Origin: Beroe ovata
Lineage: Eukaryota > Ctenophora > Nuda > Beroida > Beroidae
DNA length: 10,072 nt
NCBI GenBank assembly: GCA_946803715.1
Contig: CAMPET010000121.1
Coordinates: forward strand, 156,007 to 166,078
Direction: 5' to 3'
The translations under genes and the position numbers were made by a program. Position 1 is the first letter of the stretch; the number at the start of each line of letters is the position of its first letter. A model generated the notes under the pieces. That model saw nothing but the letters and a program-made list of their open reading frames with translations. It did no database searches and was not told the DNA's origin. Shown piece by piece: positions 1 through 6,200 of the stretch.

Positions 1-30
1 TGTGTTTGTGTGTGTACTGTGTGTGTGTAC

Positions 31-63
<33 letters not shown>

Positions 64-130
64 ATACTCTGTGTGCTGTGTATACTCTGTGTGTTGTGTC
101 TATATGAAACGCACAGTGTTTGTGTGTGTT
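1..130. repeat. TG-rich microsatellite, left edge
   Basis: An interrupted (TG)n tract with TGTACTG, TATACTC and TGTTTG interruptions, running from the window edge to about 28 bases before the villin acceptor at 157. It lies in the intron upstream of exon a, with TG in the sense strand. Confidence 0.95.
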
Positions 131-157
131 TCTCATCACTCTTCCTCTCTCCCCCAG

Positions 158-265
158 GGCATGGAGTTTGCTCGCAAGATAAAGGACGAGGAGAAGGGGG
201 GACGGGCTACTCTGATCCTGGCCACTCCTGAGGACAACAGTCTACGGGAGAAGTTCTACGATCAG
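158..265 (+). CDS. VIL1-like: villin exon a: end of gelsolin repeat G2
   Basis: The acceptor is a C-run followed by CAG at 155-157; the donor is CAG|GTATAT at 266. The 108 nt encode 36 residues in phase 0. The run KDEEKGGRA matches the family's RD-ERGGRA block at the end of repeat G2, which leads into the G2-G3 linker. The upstream intron is TG-rich and runs off the window. Confidence 0.9.
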
Positions 266-3200
266 GTATATATACCAAGATACTTACCCAAGACCCTATA
301 TTATGACAAATTTGTAGGTAGGTACTGATTTTTGACATCTGTGACGTCATTTTGAGTGACTATTGGGCCATGGGAGATAAAATTTTATGAAAATTAGAGT
401 TTCATGAGTTCAATACCTACTTGACAAGAATGTTTTCAATGAAATTTACAATCCTTATCTCAATACAACAATCCTTAGACCTTATCTCAGTACAACATGA
501 CAAGATGACACAAACCGCACAAACATTTACCACATTGACAAGCCACAACTCACAGGCTTGAAGACCTGGCTAATTGTCCTGGTTTCGTCACATGACCTGA
601 TCATAGGTGTCATAATTTGACACCCCTGACCGTCAACTTCTAAGTATTGTCATCCCGGGGATAATGACATTCCCAATTATTTGACAGGAACTCCTGCTCT
701 CTCCTCACATCCCTCTCTCCCACAGCTAGACAGGGAGGCGGGTGAAACTGTGAGAATACGGACAGCGGAGGAAGGCGGAGACGATGAGATTGCTGAGAAA
801 GCACCCCGAGAAATATCACTATACCAGTTAGTATATCATATCACGGACATTCCCATTCCCACATAGCCTGATTCTCGCGTCTCATGACCACTGATCCATG
901 TCACTCACTTATGTTGTCATGGCAACACTTATGTTGTCATGGCAACATGAAGAAAAGCACCTCCCGCAGGGTGTGTGATGAGAGTGGTGAGGTGCAGATC
1001 ACGCAAGTCGGACAAGCTCCTCTCGATTACGGACTCCTGGACTCAGACGACGCGTTCATCCTCGATATGGGCAACTCTGGGGTGTACGCGTGGATTGGTA
1101 AGGGGGCAACCCAGCAGGAGAGAAATCAAGCGTTCATGCACGCGCAGGCAAGTTGCATTGCACGTGCTCAGTAATGTAGCATTACATTTGCACGTGCTCA
1201 ATTGGGCGCGCATGTGCCCGTGTGTCAATGTCAATATCAGAAACAAACATCAGTTTAGCTTCTTCTCTGTACGCACCCCACGTACTTTCATCATAACACC
1301 ACGTGCATCAGTTACATGATCAGATCAGGATGATTCATCCTGGATGAACACAAATACGGGGGGATGGGAGGGATTTATCTCAGTCATTCAGTAATAATTG
1401 TGAATTCAGTAATAATTGCGACTCCTCGATCAGCTAATTATGAGAATAAATCCCTGCAATCACACTTCATCGATAGACAAGGGCAATATCAATCATAGTT
1501 GTTCTATAATCCGATCAGTATAATTATAGACGCTATAAATACACTTGATCATTCCCCCATCATGATGCGAGTCACTGCCAGGAACTATAGGTTGCTCGAT
1601 GTGTGTGGTATGACTCGTACCATGGCAATAAGTGGACATTGATCGATCTTGGAAAATTATACCGATACAACAATTAATTCAGTAGTAACTCGATTATCTG
1701 TTCTATGATAATTAACAGTCAACTTTACTCATCCCTACAGAAGTTTATAAACGACAAGGGCTACCCCTCGTGGACGCCACTCACTAGGGTAGTGGAGGGG
1801 GCAGAGGACAACCTGTTCCAGAGTTGCTTCTCCAACTGGCCCCGGCCCGTGCCAGAGCCCCGGCAGAACAGTTTCAGTGGGTCGGTCCCCAAGGACGAGT
1901 ACACAGTTAAGAAGCCCCAGGTTGACCTCAGCGGGTTGTACAAGAGGGGACAGAATGGAGGATCCCACTTCGAGGATGATATCAAGGATGATGGGAGTGG
2001 GAAAATCAAGGTATGCACCACACAAACACTCGATATGTCGATAAGGAAGACCATGATAATGGACCATATGTGCCCGCACACGACAGGCTAACTCAATACA
2101 ATAAGTATAACACGCTTGTGTCTCAGATTTGGCGGGTTGAGAATTTTGAGCTGGAAGAGGTGGACGAGGCTACGTACGGCATATTCTGGGACGGAGACAG
2201 CTACATCGTCCTCTACACGTACATACTGCCGGGACGTAACCATGAGAGTTTCATCACGTACTTCTGGCTGGTACGTGGTTTGCACGTCCTCTTCTAGAAT
2301 ACTTACTGTGCAGTGATTGTGGGGTATAATGTTATTAAATGCATATCACTGACGAGAGTGTTCCCAGGGTTCGCACAGTACGACAGATGAGCGAGGTGCG
2401 GCGGCCCTGCACGCCACACGTATAGACAGCGAGGTGGGATGGTCCTCACAAATGATCAGAGTGGTACAGGGCAAGGAACCACTTCACTTTCTGAGGATGT
2501 TCGGCAGGAGGATTACCATCTTGCAGGGCGGGGTGGACAGCGGGTTCAGGAAGTTCAATGGGGGGACAGCAGAGAATGGACAGCAGAACGGACATGAATC
2601 TGGTAAACATCTGCTACATGCGCGCGCATGTTTTGCACGTGTGTTTGACTCCGTCGCCATAATAACTAACAAAAACTATTGTCAACTTTTCAGTGAGTCC
2701 CTACAAATATTTGTGACCTATATTTTGTCCCAATTCACCCCNCCCCCCCCCCTAATAATCTAATACCAATTCCCCCTGATTTTAGGTCCCCCGAAACAGC
2801 GACTTTTCCACATCAAATGTATTGCGGAGTACGTGAGGACGATTGAAGTTTTCCCCAAATCTGAGAGTTTGAACAGTAATGATTCATTTGTCTATCTGGG
2901 ACTATACAAGAACTACATCTGGTACGGAAAGGTAAGTGCTCGACAGGGATAAAGTGAGAGGAGATTTGGAGTGAGTGCAATGAGATAGAGCTCGAGAAGT
3001 GAGGAGGAATGAGGATTCTATACATTCCTCACGCACCCACTGAGTGTTTTCACTCTGGCAAGTGAGTGATATGTTTTTAAAAGCTAAAACTTCAAAAATC
3101 AATTGAATACGGCAGAAATATTCTGCCCAAACAGCAATTATCAGAATCTGTGTCTTACAAAACTGTGAATCACCTAGACCAGCAAGTTTACAAGCAATCA

Positions 3201-6200
3201 CTGGTAATCATATTGTTCCGGGAGTAGTCTTGTAGTACTCTATATTTCCATATTCGAAGATAAAGTCTAAAAGACAGGTAGCACTATAAAACTTCGTCAG
3301 ATGATAGTGACTGAATCTATAATATGGATAGTGGATAGGTTTGTCACCTTACAATGGGTCTCTCCTCACTATGCGTGTAATAGAGGTCTCTCCTCACTAT
3401 GCGTGTATTAGAGGTCTCTCCTCACTATGCGTGTATAAGAGGTCTCTCCCCTTACTATGCTTGTATTAGAGGTCTCTCCTCACTTTGCGTGTATTAGAGG
3501 TCTCTGATCCTCACTATGCGTGTAGTAGAGGTCTCTGATCCTCACCCTCTATCCACGTTGTGATGCGTCTCCTCACCTGACTAGATCTGGTACACAACAC
3601 TAACGGGTTATACATGGCCATAGTACCCGGTATCACCACATAAGCTGTGAAGTCGCAGCACACCCTGGCCATGGGTTCCATCCTGTCAGTGTACGCTGTC
3701 CACAGCGTCTCGCCGAGCCACGTCAAGTTGCCCAGGCTGAGCAGGACAATGGTCACACTCGCTCGTTTTTGGATGGAAGTGTCACTGAGTGTGTCTGCAC
3801 GGAGTTTGACTATGGTTGCTATGGAGAAGACAAAGGACAGCCCTGCAGGAACAAAGACAGGAGGCCAGTAGAGGGGGAAATCATCGATTTGTATATCCTG
3901 TGTGGTGGGATCCCACAGATACCGCGGATCCCACAGGAGGTTAACCTCTGTAGCAATGCTGTACGCCGCTATCAGGCCCATTGGGACGAGAGTCAGAGAG
4001 TAATATATTGTCCGATACTGGCCGTATATCCATGGAAACACCATCTTCATGAACCTCATGGTACTTATACCAAATATGGAGTTGATGGACACTTTGACAG
4101 TTATCCAGCTCACTTCTGCTACCGCCAGTTGAAATGCCGTGGCCTCGATCAGAGGTTGCCCTGCTTTCACTCGGGGATTCAACAGATTGTTGATAGCGTA
4201 TGGGTTTTTTACGAGCGAGTAAACCAAATCAGAAATGATAAGTGTCAGGTAAAGGACCTTTGTGAGTCCAGGTTTATACACTTTGTACAGAGTAGTAAAT
4301 GCCAGGATGTTCAATGCCAGTGACAGGGACAAGATGATGGTCAGGAGGACGCCGAATCCGTAGTTGAAGAGATTGTTTACAGTGGTGTCGGTATTGTTGT
4401 GGTATGGCGGGGGAAATACTGCCATTACAACAGCTCGAGTATGTTGTCTGAGAGTGAATCACGAGATCTGTAAAGTGAAAAGTGGAAATAAGTAACCCGA
4501 TTACCGATTGTCTTAACGCATACATACTGAGGAATGATATCCAGTCATATGATATGCTATCACGTGATGAGTTCTAATCGAATTTATAGTGAAAAAACTT
4601 GACGCGACTTGGCTTTATCTTTCACTCAAAGACAGAAGCAATTTTTCCAAAGTTTGATAAGCTTTTCTGATTTGTGTACCGACACTGTAATTTGACCTAA
4701 CCCGGTATTTCCTCTCTCTCTCCCTCACAGGGTTGTGATGCGGAGGAACGCTACACGGCTAAGATGTTGTCTGAGCGTCTAGACAGAGAACAGTTGATCG
4801 GTGCATCGCCTCTTTCAGGTATCCGGTGTCTCCATAGTGAGACACATGTCTCCATAGTGATACACATACCTCCATGGTGAGACACATGCCTCCATAGTGA
4901 TACACATGTCTCCGTAGTGATTCACATGTCTCCATAGTGATTCACATGTCTCCATAGTGATACACATGTCTGCGTAGTGATTCACATGTCTCCATAGTGA
5001 TTCACAATCACATGTCTCCATGGTGATACACATGTCTCCATAGTGATTCACATGTCTCCATGGTGAAGTAACGCCCGCTACAATTGACACCACTCACACC
5101 ACTCTTCAGTTGACACGATTGAGATTGACGAGGGTAATGAACCTGATGAATTCTGGGAGACCCTGGGCGGGAAAGCCGAGTATGCCAGTGGAGCAGAGCT
5201 GGAGTCCCTCGTGAACGAGCGTCCACCTCGCCTCTTCCAACTGTCAAATGCATGCGGAGTGTTCTCAGTGGAGGAGATCTACAATTTCAACCAGGACGAC
5301 CTCATTGAGGACGATGTCATGCTTCTTGACGTGGGAAATTACGTGAGTGAGAAGATAATAGGTACTTAATGAGGATTGATCAGTTCATGAAGTGATAGAG
5401 TGAGGAGGGTAAATTATCTCCCTCACCTCACCTCACCTCCCTCACCTCACACTCACCACACCTCACCTCCCTCACCTCACACCACACTCACCCCACCTTA
5501 CCTCACTCACCTCACCTCACAGTCACCATACCTCACACTCACACTCACACTCACGGATAAACACACCTCTATAAATACCTCTTTGCAGCTGTTCGTATGG
5601 GTTGGCAAGGGCGCCAATGACATAGAAAAGAAGCAGAGTTTGCTCGCAGCCAAGGAGTACATTAAAAATGACCCGTCAGGACGGACTGAATCCGATGTGG
5701 ATATGCTCGTAATAAAGCAGGGTCTTGAACCTCCACGCTTCACCGGGCATTTCCAAGCGTGGGATCCTCGGAAGTGGTCGGTAAGTAGTGCACTACTAGT
5801 GCCCACGATATATATCCGCCGGGAATGCCTGCAGGCGGGAATACCCACAGCTAGTTACTGTTACCAGCTAGGCACATGATGGATTGGCGGGTATTCCCGC
5901 CCGTGGGCATTCCCCAATTAGAGTATCTTTGCTATTCGTACTTGATCATGATCCCATTCAAACCCGATAATATTTCCATATTATCCGATAACAACAGTTG
6001 ATTGATAGGCATGTGTCGAGCAAACCTAACCGATTCACTAGGTTCTCAAACTTCTTCAAAATGCATCTGATTTTCGGGGGGATTGATCAAGGCCCCTTTT
6101 CCTTCCTTCTAGAGGGACGATTTCATCCTAATCATCTAATTATTGTGAAATCTAAACATGTCACTAAATCTGTCACTAATTCATCTCGATAATTAGAGCG

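Larger units (their letters stand above)
2932..4730 (+). other. villin intron 7, host intron of the receptor gene
   Basis: This 1799-nt intron splits the strand from the helix of G5 and is the longest in the window. It holds, left to right, unique AT-rich DNA with no recognisable feature (2932-3356), a 28-31 bp tandem repeat (3357-3546), the antisense receptor (3514-4425), the receptor's probable leader and promoter (4426-4600), and a CT-rich acceptor tract (4709-4730). Confidence 0.9.

Noticed and set aside
831-836. GTATAT as donor of villin exon b
   Set aside because: It would end the exon in phase 0 and give a frame break with the G at 970. The GTTAGT donor at 827 restores the conserved LYQV join.
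1735-2081. Minus-strand frames opposite villin exon d
   Set aside because: The plus strand there encodes well-matched G3 and linker sequence with correct splice borders. The antisense frames lack any recognisable motif.
3647-4323. Plus-strand open frames opposite the receptor
   Set aside because: They are shadows of the receptor coding strand, with no domain signature. The minus strand shows seven hydrophobic segments and GPCR motifs.
4827-5066. CRISPR-like array
   Set aside because: The units are directly contiguous with no unique spacers, and the context is a eukaryotic intron. It is a minisatellite.
4815-5253. Minus-strand open frames with repeated [13 protein letters not shown]-like peptides
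   Set aside because: They are generated by the 20-bp minisatellite, which lacks stops in all three frames on that strand. They overlap villin exons and have no start context or family match.
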